A stretch of 64,000 bases of DNA from Prionace glauca (lineage: Eukaryota; Chordata; Chondrichthyes; Carcharhiniformes; Carcharhinidae), in contig CM075733.1 in assembly GCA_037974335.1 (NCBI GenBank), positions 40,203,959 to 40,267,958 on the forward strand. The letters run 5' to 3'. The position numbers were made by a program, and so were the translations under genes. Within the stretch, counting starts at the first letter, position 1, and each line of letters begins with the position of its first letter. The notes under the pieces are model-generated. The model did no database searches. It worked only from the letters and a program-made list of their open reading frames with translations, and was not told the origin of the DNA. Below, one piece after another: positions 35,901 through 47,900 of this stretch.

Positions 35901-38900
35901 TGGAAAGATCACGGGTTTGCAACTGTGTCGTAATGTTTGAGCAGTATGCATTCTGGAATATCTGCTTTTTCCAGGAGAGCTCAGAGCTCCCTCTATTAAA
36001 GATTCTAACTGCTGCTGTGGCCCCTTCATAGCTATGGTTCAAAGATCCATGTGTATGATCTTCAGGGAGTTTCCATGCTGGTGGGCCATCAGAGCAAACA
36101 TCTGATGCAGAGCTGACACAATCTAACAGCAGCCATGTGATCTGTTGAGAGAGGCCTTGGCAGGAGCAAAATGATAAAGAGAATTTCTCCTTGTCCCCCT
36201 GGTCTTACTTCTTGCTGAGTTCAAAGGGCAGCTACTTATAATTACTTAAACGAGTTGAAGTTGCAAGGACCACTAAAACCTCAAGTGCACCAGGAGAGAA
36301 TTTTTAGTCTCATGTTCTAACCACAATGCAAAATCCAGATAAGAAATTATAAAACTCCATCTTCCTGATTTAACATAAAGACAAACAATAAAATGCCACA
36401 AACATTCATTTAGCTGAAATGCACAACAAATGTACTCCTCAAATACTGCTATCCGAAAAAATATAACTCTTTCTGCTTTCAATAATTCCATTGCATCTTA
36501 CTGAATTATGTTGTTACTCCAATAGGAACAGAGTGATGATTAAAGCAGAATGTGACTGCTACAATAATGATACATAGCGTGTAACAAACACAGCTCTTTG
36601 AATCATTTTGTGCACTCCCAGATATTATGGTAGAACTACTTTAATCATGAGACAAAAGCCAATCAGCACAGCAGACTAAGCTTTGGTTCATGTTTTTGGA
36701 GCCCTGAGGCAAGCTCTACATCTTAATATGACCATATCATGAATTACATGTCACTAATATGGCCATGCACAAATGAAATCACAACCAGCTCTTGATGTGA
36801 ATTTCGTAAACATTCGTTTACTTTTTTGAAAAATCCATTTTCTAAACTTCTGAATTTGGAAAAATATATATTTTTTCTATTCAGGGTATACCTTTAGGGT
36901 TAATAATAGTTATTTTAATCAGTACTTGATTATTGTTACAGTCTACTAAAGAGGGACAGAGTAAGACACTTGGGGAAAATGCTATGACATTCATGGAACT
37001 GGAATTAATGTTGAAGTTGATGACAAAAAAAGAATGTTCATTATTATTGCGGAAAATGCTGGAAAATCTCAGCAGTTCTGACAGCATCTGTGGAGAGATT
37101 GGAGCCAAAGTTCCAAGTCTGGATGACCCTTTGAGAGAGCTGCACTGATGAAGGGTCATCAAGACTTGACATGTTGGTTCTGTTCTCTCTCCACAGATTT
37201 TCCAGCATTTTCTGTTGTTGTTTCAGATCCCAGCATCTGCAATCTTTTGTTTTCTTCATAATTATTGCACTTTGCAAGACTTCAGAACATTCTTACATGC
37301 TTTACAACCAATTAAATATTTTTGAAGCTGGACATTGTTGTTATTTAGGAAAATAACTCTTTTATCCATCTCATGGGCAATTAAGAGCGAACAATAAATG
37401 CTGGCCTTGCCAGTGATACTTGCATCACATTCCCATGAACAAATAATAAAGATGCCATCTACGGCAGAACCTGGAATCATTCTTGTATGAAATTCCATAT
37501 TTCATCTATGTGAATGTTAGCGAGGCACATCAGAAGCAAACCCTAAGTCGCCTTTCATTATTGAGCTCACTTTCACTACTCGTTTCAAATAGACTCTGAA
37601 AAGCTGTTTCCATTTTCACGTACAATCTTACTATGAGCTATGAGGAGAAGCTGAATAAACTAGGCTTGTACTCGTTAGAGTTTAGAAGAATGAGGGGAGA
37701 TCTCATTGAGACGTATAAGATGATGAATAGGATGGATAGGATAGAGGTGGAGAGACTCTTCCCGCTCAAAAAAGACAGTAGGACTAGGGGGCACAGCCTC
37801 AAGATAAAGGGGAGGCGGTTTAGAACAGAGTTGAGGAGGAACTTCTTCACTCAAAGGGTGGTGAATCTCTGGAATTCTCTGCCTGTTGAAGTGGTGGAGG
37901 CTGCCTCGCTAAATATTTTCAAGAAGCGGGTTGATGGGTTTTTGATAAGAGAGGGGATTAAGGGTTATGAGGAGAGGGCGGGAAGGTGGAACTGAGCCAC
38001 GACAGATCAGCCATGATCTTATTGAATGGCGGGGCAGGCTCGAAGGGCTAGATGGCCTACTCCTGCTCCTATTTCTTATGTTCTTATGTTCTTACTCTCC
38101 TTTCAATGACCCTAGATTGCCTCAAGGATACCTCAAATATGAATGCAAAGCAACTCCTGGAGCGACCCCAGGAGCGACTCCTTTGCACATTCCAGAACAC
38201 AGGAAAGTGCATTTCTGTCTAGTAGGCAGTGGTTCCACGTTTCACCTCCAGTTTCCAACCTCAATCTCTTTCTATAATTAGACCTAACTAAACAAGTGTC
38301 TGTGGTAAAGCAAACATCTTGCACATCCTTGAAATTCTGCTCTGCAAATATTATTATCTGCTGATGACAATATTGGGTTGCCCTGTCAGGATATTTCTTT
38401 GTCATTTTCCAGTTAAAGAAGTGCAGGAAAATCCGTGTATTGTGGTGACTGGTTGCAAATCTTCAGACTCCATCATCATGATACAGTGGATCACTTGGTA
38501 ACAATGTGGATCGACAAAACCCAGGCAGTCTGCAACTTTCAGAACATGCAGCCAATTGGCCTAACCTTAACTGTGAGCCTGGTAAACTGAAACTCTAGGG
38601 GAACGTTTAACACTAACCACTAAGCGGAAACCAACTAGATCAGCAGAGAACAATACTGGCCACATTCTGCATCAGCCCAATGCTGCAAGAAGCTGAGGAA
38701 AGTAGCTGCCTCAGGTGAGTGGAAGACAGTAAAGCATGGAGCCAGAGCCAGAAGAATCCTTCACAGCTAAGGGTCTTTATATTCCCCTTTAAGATAGGAG
38801 CAATAACATTGCTTCTCCCAAGGTCACAAGGAAAACGTTGGCCTTCTTGCCAAATTGATGGTTTTTCCCCCTCACTTCCCAACTATGGGATTCCCTGCTA

Positions 38901-41900
38901 CAAAATCCCCAAAGTTGAATCAGACCACTAATTTTCTGCTGCTTTCTGCTGACTCCCTGCCAATTATAGGCAGGTAAGTTAGCCAGTGAGATTTAAATAA
39001 AGCTGGGGAGTTAGAACAGATGCATTTCTAGGCCAGCAGGTAAGCATCCAAATCACCTTCTTATGACCCCAATCAAAGTCCTCCTTACTAACATCAGGGA
39101 AGCTTGTGCTAAAATTGGGAGAGCTACCTGCTCAAGCTACCCAGGCACCCCACCATCACTTTTCCTGGGTATGTCCTGCCTCACCAGCTGGACAGACCCA
39201 GCAGAGGTGGCAGCCCAGTGGTGTACAGTCAGGAGGGAGTTGCCCTGGGAATCCTTAACATCAACTCTGGGCACCATGAAATCTCATGGCACCACACCAA
39301 CTATTGGCAAGGAAACCTCCTGCTGATTACCACATACCATTTCCCCCCTTAGCTAATGAATCAGTATTTCTCCACATTGAACACCACTTGGCAAGGGCAC
39401 AGGATGTGCTCTGGGTGGGGATTTCAAATGTCCATCATCAATCGTGGCTTGGTAGTACTACCACTGATTGAGCTGGTCAGGTCCTAAAGGACACAGCTGT
39501 TAGACTGGGATTGTGGCAGGGGCTGAGAGAACCAAGCAGGAAAAACCTGGTTGACCACATCCTCACTAACTTGCCTGCCACAGAGGCAACTGTCCACGAC
39601 AGATTTGGTAAGAATCGTGTTGCACAGTCACATTGACGATACCCTCCATTGTGTTGTGTGACCCTACCACTGTGCTAAATGGGACAGACTTGGAACAGAT
39701 CGAGCAACTCAAAACTGGGCATCCATGAGTCACTATGAGCCATCAGCAGCAGTGGAATAATGCTTAGCCACAATGTACAACCTCATGGCCTGACATATCC
39801 CCCACTCTATCATTACCATCAAGCCAGAGATCAACTCTGATTCAGAGTGCAGGAGGGCATGCCAGGAGCAGCAACAGGTGTACCTAATTAGGTGTCATAA
39901 GAACATAAGAAATAGGAGCAGGATTAGGCCATCTAGCCCTTCGAGCCTGCCCCGCCATTCAATAAGATCATGGCTGATCTGTCGTGGCTCAGTTCCACCT
40001 TCCCGCCCTCTCCCCATAACCCTTAATCCCTTCTCTTATCAAAAACCCATCAACCAGTTTCTTAAAAATATTTAGCGAGGCAGCCTCCACCACTTCAACG
40101 GGCAGAGAATTCCAGAGATTCACCACCCTCTGAGTGAAGAAGTTCCTCCTCAACTCTGTTCTAAACCGCCTCCCCTTTATCTTGAGGCCGTGCCCCCTAG
40201 TCCTACTGTCTTTTTTGAGCGGGAAGAGTCTCTCCACCTCTATCCTATCCATCCCATTCATCATCTTATACGTCTCAATGAGATCTCCCCTCATTCTTCT
40301 AAACTCTAACGAGTACAAGCCTAGTTTATTCAGCCTCTCCTCATAGCTCAATCCCCTCAACTCTAGTATCAGCCTAGTAAATCTCCTCTGCACTCCCTCC
40401 AGGGCCAAAATATCCTTGCGCAGGTGCGGCGCCCAAAACTGCACACAGTACTCCAGCTGTGGTCTCACCAATGCCCTATACAGCTGCAGCAAGACCTCCC
40501 TACTTTTATATTCAATCCCCCTCGCTATGAAGGCCAGCATCCCATTCGCCTTCCTGACCACCTGCTGCACCTGCAAGCTGGGTTTTTGCGACTCATGCAC
40601 AAGGACCCCGAGGTCCCTCTGCACCGTCGCCTGCTGCAGTTTTTCGCCACGTAAGTAATAGTCCTTCCTACCATTCCTCCTACCAAAGTGGACCACCTCA
40701 CACTTGCCAACATTAAATTCCATTTGCCATTTCCTGGCCCATTCGCCCAGCCTATCTAGATCCTTCTGCAGACTCTCCACACCCTCCGCACAATTCGCCT
40801 TTCCCCCAATCTTGGTGTCATCAGCAAATTTCGACACCCTGCACTCGGTTCCCTCCTCCAGATCATCTATATAAATGGTAAATAGCTGAGGCCCCAGCAC
40901 CGACCCCTGGGGCACCCCACTAGTCACCAACCGCCAATCCGAATAGCACCCACTGACCCCCACTCTCTGCCTCCTATTTGACAACAATCCTCTATCCACG
41001 CTAACACCCTACCCCCAACTCCATGTCCCCTGACCTTCTGCAATAACCTCTCGTGAGGTACCTTGTCAAACGCCTTCTGAAAATCCAGAAAGACCACATC
41101 CACCGGCTCTCCTCTATCCACTGCCCTAGACACATCCTCACAGAACTCCAGTAAATTTGTCAGACACGACTTCCCTTTAATGAAACCGTGTTGCGTCCAC
41201 CCTATTAAGCAATTCCCCTCAAGATGTCTCGCTATTTCCTCCTTAATGACGGATTCTAACATTTTACCTACCACAGACGTTAAACTAACCGGCCTATAAT
41301 TCCCCGCCTTTTGCCTGGCACCCTTCTTAAACAATGGCGTAACATTAGCCGTTTTCCAATCTTCCGGCACTTCCCCGGAATCCAGCGACGTCTGGAAAAT
41401 AACCACCAAGGCATCCACTATCACCTCCGCCATTTCGTCAACCTGGTGAAGCTACAAAACAGGACTACTTGCATGCCAAACAACATAAGCAGAAAGTAAT
41501 AGGCGGAGTTAGCTGATTATGTTAACGGGGGCATGGTTACGCAGTGTTTAGCACTGCTGCCTCACAGAACCAGGGACCTGGATTCAATTCCAGCTCGGGT
41601 CACTGTGCGGATTTGCATATTCACTACGTGTCGGGTACTCCAGTTTCCTCCCACAGTTCAAAGGTGGATTGGCCATGCTAAATTGCCCCTTAGTTTCTAA
41701 AGGTATGTAGGTTAGGGGAATAGCCATAGTAAATGTGAGGGGTTACGGGGCTAGGGTTCAGGATGGGCATGGCTGGATGCTCTTTCAGAGGCGGTGCCAA
41801 ATGGCCTCCTTCTACACTGTAGGGATTCTATGATTCTATAAACAATGGCTCAGATCTAAGCTCTGCAGTCCAGCCGCATCCAATCATGAATGGTGGTGGA

Positions 41901-44900
41901 TGATAAACAACTCATTGAAGGGGGAGGCCCCACAAATGTTTCCATCCTTCATGATGGGGAAGCCCAGCATATCAGTGCGAAAGATAAGGCTGAAGCATTC
42001 ACAACTATCTTCAGCCAGAAGTGCTGAGTGGATGATCCATTTCAGCTTCCTCCGCAGGTCCTCAGAATCATAGATATCAGTCTTCAGCCAATTTGATTCA
42101 CTCCATATGATAGCAAGAAATGGCTGAAGGCAGTGGATACTGCAAAGACTATGGGCCTTGTCAATATTCCAGCAATAATCCTAAAGACTTGCTCCAGAAC
42201 TTGATGCGGCCCGAGCCAAGCTATTCCAGTACAGCTACAACACTGACATCTGCCCAGCAATGTGGACAATTGCCTAGGTATGTCCTGTACACAAAAAGCA
42301 GGACAAATGCAATGCAGCTAATTACTGCCCCATCAGTCTGCTGTCAATCATCAGGGAGGTGAGGAAAGGGATCTTCAACAGTATGGTCATCAAGTGGTAC
42401 TTGCTTAGCAATAACCTGCTAACTAATTATTTGAGTTCTGCCAGGGTCACTCAACTCCCAACCTCATTTTAGCCTTGGTTCAAACATGGACAGAAGAACT
42501 GAATGCCAGAGGTGAAGTGAGAGTGACTGTCCTTGGCTTCAAGGCAACTGAGTGTGGTACCAAGGAGCCCTAGCAAAACTGGAGTCAATGGGAATCAGGG
42601 GAAAACTCTCCATTGGTTGGAGTCATGCCTGATACAAAGGAAGATGGATGTGGCTGTTGAAAATCAAACATCTCAGCTCCAGGACATCATTGCAGGGATT
42701 GCTCAGGTTAGCGTCCTAGGCCCAACAATCTTCAGTAGCTTCATCCATGACCTTCTTTCCATCTTATGGTCAAAAGTTGGGATGTTTGCATGATGCTTAA
42801 CACCATTCACAACTCCTCAGATGCTGAAGCAGTCCATAGCCAAATGCAACAAGACCTGGACAATATCCAGGCTTGGACTGACAAGTGGCTTAACATTCAT
42901 GCCACCCAAGTGCCAGACAATGACCATCTCCAGTAGGAAATGACCTAACTATGCTGCACTGCAGCAATTCATTAAAAATCCTTAGACAGCACCTCCCAAA
43001 CCCACAACTCTTCCTATTTAGAGGAACAAGGGCAGCAGATATATGGGAACAACACCACCTGCAAGTTCTCCTCCAAGCCACTCACCACCCTGACTTGGAA
43101 ATATATCACCGTTGCTGGGTCAAAATCCTGGAATTCCTGCTCTAAGGGCACTATGGGTCAACTCATAGCATGAGGACTGCAATGATTCAAGGGGCAGCTC
43201 ATCATCACCTTCTCAAGGGCAACTCAGGATGGGCAATAAATGCTGGTCAGCCAGCGACGCCCATGTCCCATGAAAAAAAAAATCTTCATTGAAACTCCTA
43301 TTATCAACATGCTGGGATTTACCATTGACCAGAACCTGAACTGGACCAGCCATATTAATATTGTGGCTACCAGAGAAGGTCAAAGGCTAGGAACCCCGTG
43401 GTTAGTAACTCACTTTCTGACTTCCTAAAACCTGTTTACCATCTACAAAACACAAGTCTGGACGTGATGGAATGCTCTCCACTTGCCTGAATGAGTGCAA
43501 CTCCAATAAAACTCAAGATGCTCTACACCATCAAGGACAAAACAGCCCACTTGATTGTTACCTCTTCCACAATCATTCAATACCTCCACCATCAATGAGC
43601 AGTGGTAGCCCTGTGTACCACTTACAAGATGCACTGCAGGAACTCACCAAGGTACCAAATTCATGACCACTACCATCTAAAAGTACAAGAGCAAATGTCA
43701 CCTGGGAACACCATCACCTGATGGGTCTCCAAAGTCACTCACCATCCTGACTTAGAAATATATTGCCGTTTCTTCAAGTCGCTGGGTCAAAATCCTGGAA
43801 CACCCTTCCTAATAGCACTGTGGGTGCAGCTACACCTCAGTGGCTGCAGCAGTGACTGCAAGAAGGCAGCTCACAACTACCTTCTGAAGGGCAACTAGAA
43901 TTAAGCAATAAACAGTTACCTAGCAAGTGACACTGACATCCCATAAAATGAAATATTAAAATCGACCTCCAGTTTAAAGTCTAGGTTTCACTATTAATTC
44001 AATATATTACAGTCAAAAGCAAAATAAAGCTCACTCTATCATGATCTGCAAAGTGAATTCAGTATGACCTCAGGAAGGTACCTTTTACAACATTAGTGTG
44101 CCATTTTTCTCCTGTGAAAGCAAGATTACTGATTTAAAGTCAATTAGTGATGAATTATATGAAGCTCTGTGCGTTGAGCCCAAAGGCACTCAGAACTGAA
44201 TTGAGCCTGTCTGTGTTCGCTGTTGATTTTATGACAGGCCCTTACAGCCAAAAGACAGAGGAGCCTTTATTCCTATTAACTTCTGCTAAATTCAAACCAA
44301 TTTCCCAGAGATGAAAGGCAGTATGCTAACTCAGTTCTTCAATATTATATATTCCTCATTAGGGCAAGTTTCTATCATCAATTTACATGCTCTCTGAACT
44401 ACTTGGGCATTATTACTTCAGTGTTCTTGTCAAGTATCAGAGCAGAAAACTTAGCTTCCTGTCTAGATATTAGCTGTCAACTTGGATCAAAGAGATAAGA
44501 AGATAATGTTCCATCACACTGCTCCCTAAACAACTCTGTGTTGTACACTGGATTTGAGCTTAGTGTCAATGAAGAGAAAGAAAACATAGAAACTAGAAAA
44601 AAGAGTAGGCCATTCACCCCCTTGAGGCTGCTCCACCATTCATTATGATCATGGCTGACCATCAAATTCAATATCCTGATCTTACCTTCCTCCCCTTATC
44701 TCCAGATTCCTTTAGCCCCAAGAGCTAAATCTAATTTCTTCTTGGAATCTCACAACTTTTAGTCTATGGTAGTGAATTCCACACATTTACCTCTCTCGGT
44801 GAAGAAATTTCTCCTCACCTCCATTCTAAAAGGTTTACCCCTTATCCCCAAACTACGACTTTTAGTTCTGGACTCCATCACGTCGGGAACATTCTTTCTG

Positions 44901-47900
44901 AATCTACCCTGTCCAACCCTGTTAGAATTCTATAGGTTTCGATGAGATTCCCTCTCATTCTTCTGAACTCCAGTGAATATAATCCTAATCAATTTAGTCT
45001 CTCATCATATGATGAACCTGCCACCTCAGGTATCAGCCTGGTAAACCATCACTGTACTCCCTCTATAGTAAGGACACCCTTCTTCAAATAAGGACATCAA
45101 AACTGTACACAATGTTCAGGTGTGGTCTCACCAACACCCTATACAATTGCAGCAAAATGTCCCTATCCCTATCCTCAAATCCTCTCGCTATGAAGGCCAA
45201 CATACAATTTGCCTTCTTTACTGCCTGCTGTACCTGCACGTTTACTTTCAGCAACTGATGCATGATGACACCAAGGTCTTAGCTGAGTATCCATCTCTCT
45301 CAATTTACACCTTTTCGAGTAATAATCTGTCTTCCTATTATTGCTACCATAGTGGGTTAACCTCATATTTATCCACATTATACTGCATTTGCCCACACAC
45401 TGAGCCTGAAACATCTCTGCATCCTCCTGACAGCTCACCCTCCCACCCACTTTGAATCGTCTGAAAATTTGAAGACATTACATCTAGTTCCCCCTTCCAA
45501 ATCATTAATATATAATGTGAACAGGTCCTAGCACAGATCCCTGTGAAACCCCTGCGGATCAGCAAGGTAAATACATGGTGTTATGGGAATTGGGCCTGAG
45601 TGGGATTTTTGTCAGTGCAGATTCGATGGGCCTCCTCTGCACTGTAGGGATGCTATGATTCTATCTTACCTGGTGACTGGACTTGCAGAATTATTGACCC
45701 TGAGCGAGCATGTCCCTGTATAACCCATCCATTCTGGGGGCTTGAGACCCATTCCTCGACGTTGCAAAAGTAAACACCGGTGTCACTTAGCGCTGCCTTC
45801 TGTATTATCAACTTGTACATGTTATAGGAGGCCTTCACACTTTGGAATTTCATCTTTTTCTGAGGATTTGTAAGCAAGTCTCCATAGTACTGGATGATAT
45901 TATGTCGATCGGTTTTGAGGAGCGCTGTCTCCTTGGCCTTTGGATCCTCTTCGTGTTGAACATACCATGTAACTGAAAATTGTGATTGTGTCTGTGTCTG
46001 GTTGGTAATATGACATTCAAGTACAACAACATCATCTGCATTGCTCGATACAGTTACATTATTATCCTCGAGCTGTAGGTTTGCATCTGTAGAAGTGGCA
46101 CAAGACAAAAGAAAGATAATGAGGCTTTATTTGGAAGTGAGGAATATTATGTTAGACTTGGGGAGAATGTACACATTACAAGAAGCTAGAATATTATTTT
46201 CTTCAGGGTTTAACAGTTAATTCTGCTTTGATCTAATTATCGCGTTACCATTGCTTCCCAAAAAAATGATAGCCACCTGGACAATGCAGCTAGTTTAGAG
46301 AGTGTTGCTTTAGAAACTAGAAGCAGGAGTACATCATTTGGCCCTTTGAATTTTCTTTCCACCGGGCCAGTGATTTGGCTACTAATGCCAGCAAAATTGG
46401 TGTTTTTTCATAATTAGGTAAGAACCCACTCCAACTCCCACTAGACTAATCAACTCATTAATATATATACAAAGAACAAAGAACAAAGAACAATCCAGCA
46501 CGGGAAACAGGCCCTTCGGCCCAACGAGCCCGCGCCGCCACATCACCCTACACCTATTCTACCCTGCATGGCTACGAATGGAACCCTACTCAGTCAGATT
46601 CAGGGAAGAAATAGTGTCGATTTGGTAAAAACCGATTAGCCTGAGAGCACATTTTTGGGGTGTGGGAGGAAACCGGAGCGCCCGGAGGAAACCCACGCAA
46701 CCACAGGGAGAATGAGCAAACTCCCACAGACACAGGCCCAAATCCATGTGCCTGCACAGCCAGCAGTGCTAGTCACTGAGCTGTTGCGGCGCCCATCTAC
46801 CGGTCCAGGATCAAGCACACACACTGACACGAAGTTCTAGGCCACTCCTGGAACTTCCAAGAGCAGCCCAGGCACGACCCGCCGTGTGAATGCCCCTCGT
46901 TTGACACGAGGTGGACCTCCACCTGTGGAATAAAGTCAAAATATTAATCTTACAGCCTGCCTTTCCGGTGTCTCCCGAGGTTTAACCCTATTTAATATCC
47001 CCTACCATATCCCTCCATTCTCGTTTCACTCATGTGCCTATCTAACTGCATCTTAAAAGAGTCCAATGTTCCTGCCTCCACCACCCTACTCGGTAGCGCG
47101 TTCCAGACCCCTACAACTCTCTGCGTAAAGAACCTTCCTCTCACCTCCAAATTATACCTCTCCCCCCTCACCCTTAAATGATGACCTCTCGTGTTTGTAT
47201 CCAGTCTAGGGAGCAGTCTCTCACTATTAACTCTATCCATTCCCTTCATTATCTTATATACTTCTATCATGTCCCCTCTCAATCTCCGCCTTTCCAAGGA
47301 GAATAGTCCCAGTTTCTTCAACCTCTCCTTGTAACCCAGTCCCCCCATGCCAGGCAACATCCTGGTAAACCTCCTCTGCACCCTTTCCAGAGACTCCACG
47401 TCCTTCCGGTAGTAAGGTGACCAGAACTGGACGCAGTACTCCAAATGCGGTCTAACCAACGTTCTGTACAACTGAAGCATTAGACAGCAGCTTTTATACT
47501 CTATGCCCCTTCCTATAAAGGCCAACATCCCATAAGCCTTCCTAACGACCTTCTCCACTTGTGATGCAACCTTCATGGATTTGTGAACCTGCACTCCCAG
47601 GTCCCTCTGTATGTCAATACTCCTAATCGGCCTCCCTTTAATCTCATAGCTCCTCTCTGCATTATTCCGTCCAAAATGCATCACCTCGCATTTGTCAGGA
47701 TTAAATGCCATCTGCCACCTATCTGCCCACTGCACCAACCTATCTATATCCTGTTGTATCACCTGACAATCCAGATCCGTACCCGCCAACCCTGCCATCT
47801 TGGTGTCATCAGCAAACTTGCTAATCACACCACCTACGCCCTCTTCCAAGTCATTTATGTAGACTACAAAGAGGAGAGGTCCCAGTACTGAGCCCTGCGG

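Larger units (their letters stand above)
39060..43280 (+). mobile_element. Non-LTR retrotransposon, clade not assigned, carrying two nested insertions
   Basis: Blocks 39060-39894, 41450-41524 and 41840-43280 read as one element. Deduced words RGKTLHWLES.L.QRKM and S.LGPTIFSSFIHDL are RT motifs. The 3' end is 'gggcaataaatgctggtcag' and 'gcccatgtcccatgaa'. It is broken by a CR1-like LINE and a SINE, has stops, and part of the region after the RT appears deleted near 42955, where it jumps to 3' UTR sequence. Confidence 0.75.

Noticed and set aside
35654-36031. 125-codon plus-strand frame in the last intron
   Set aside because: No domain or signal, and a 98-codon frame of similar length runs antisense through it; probably chance.
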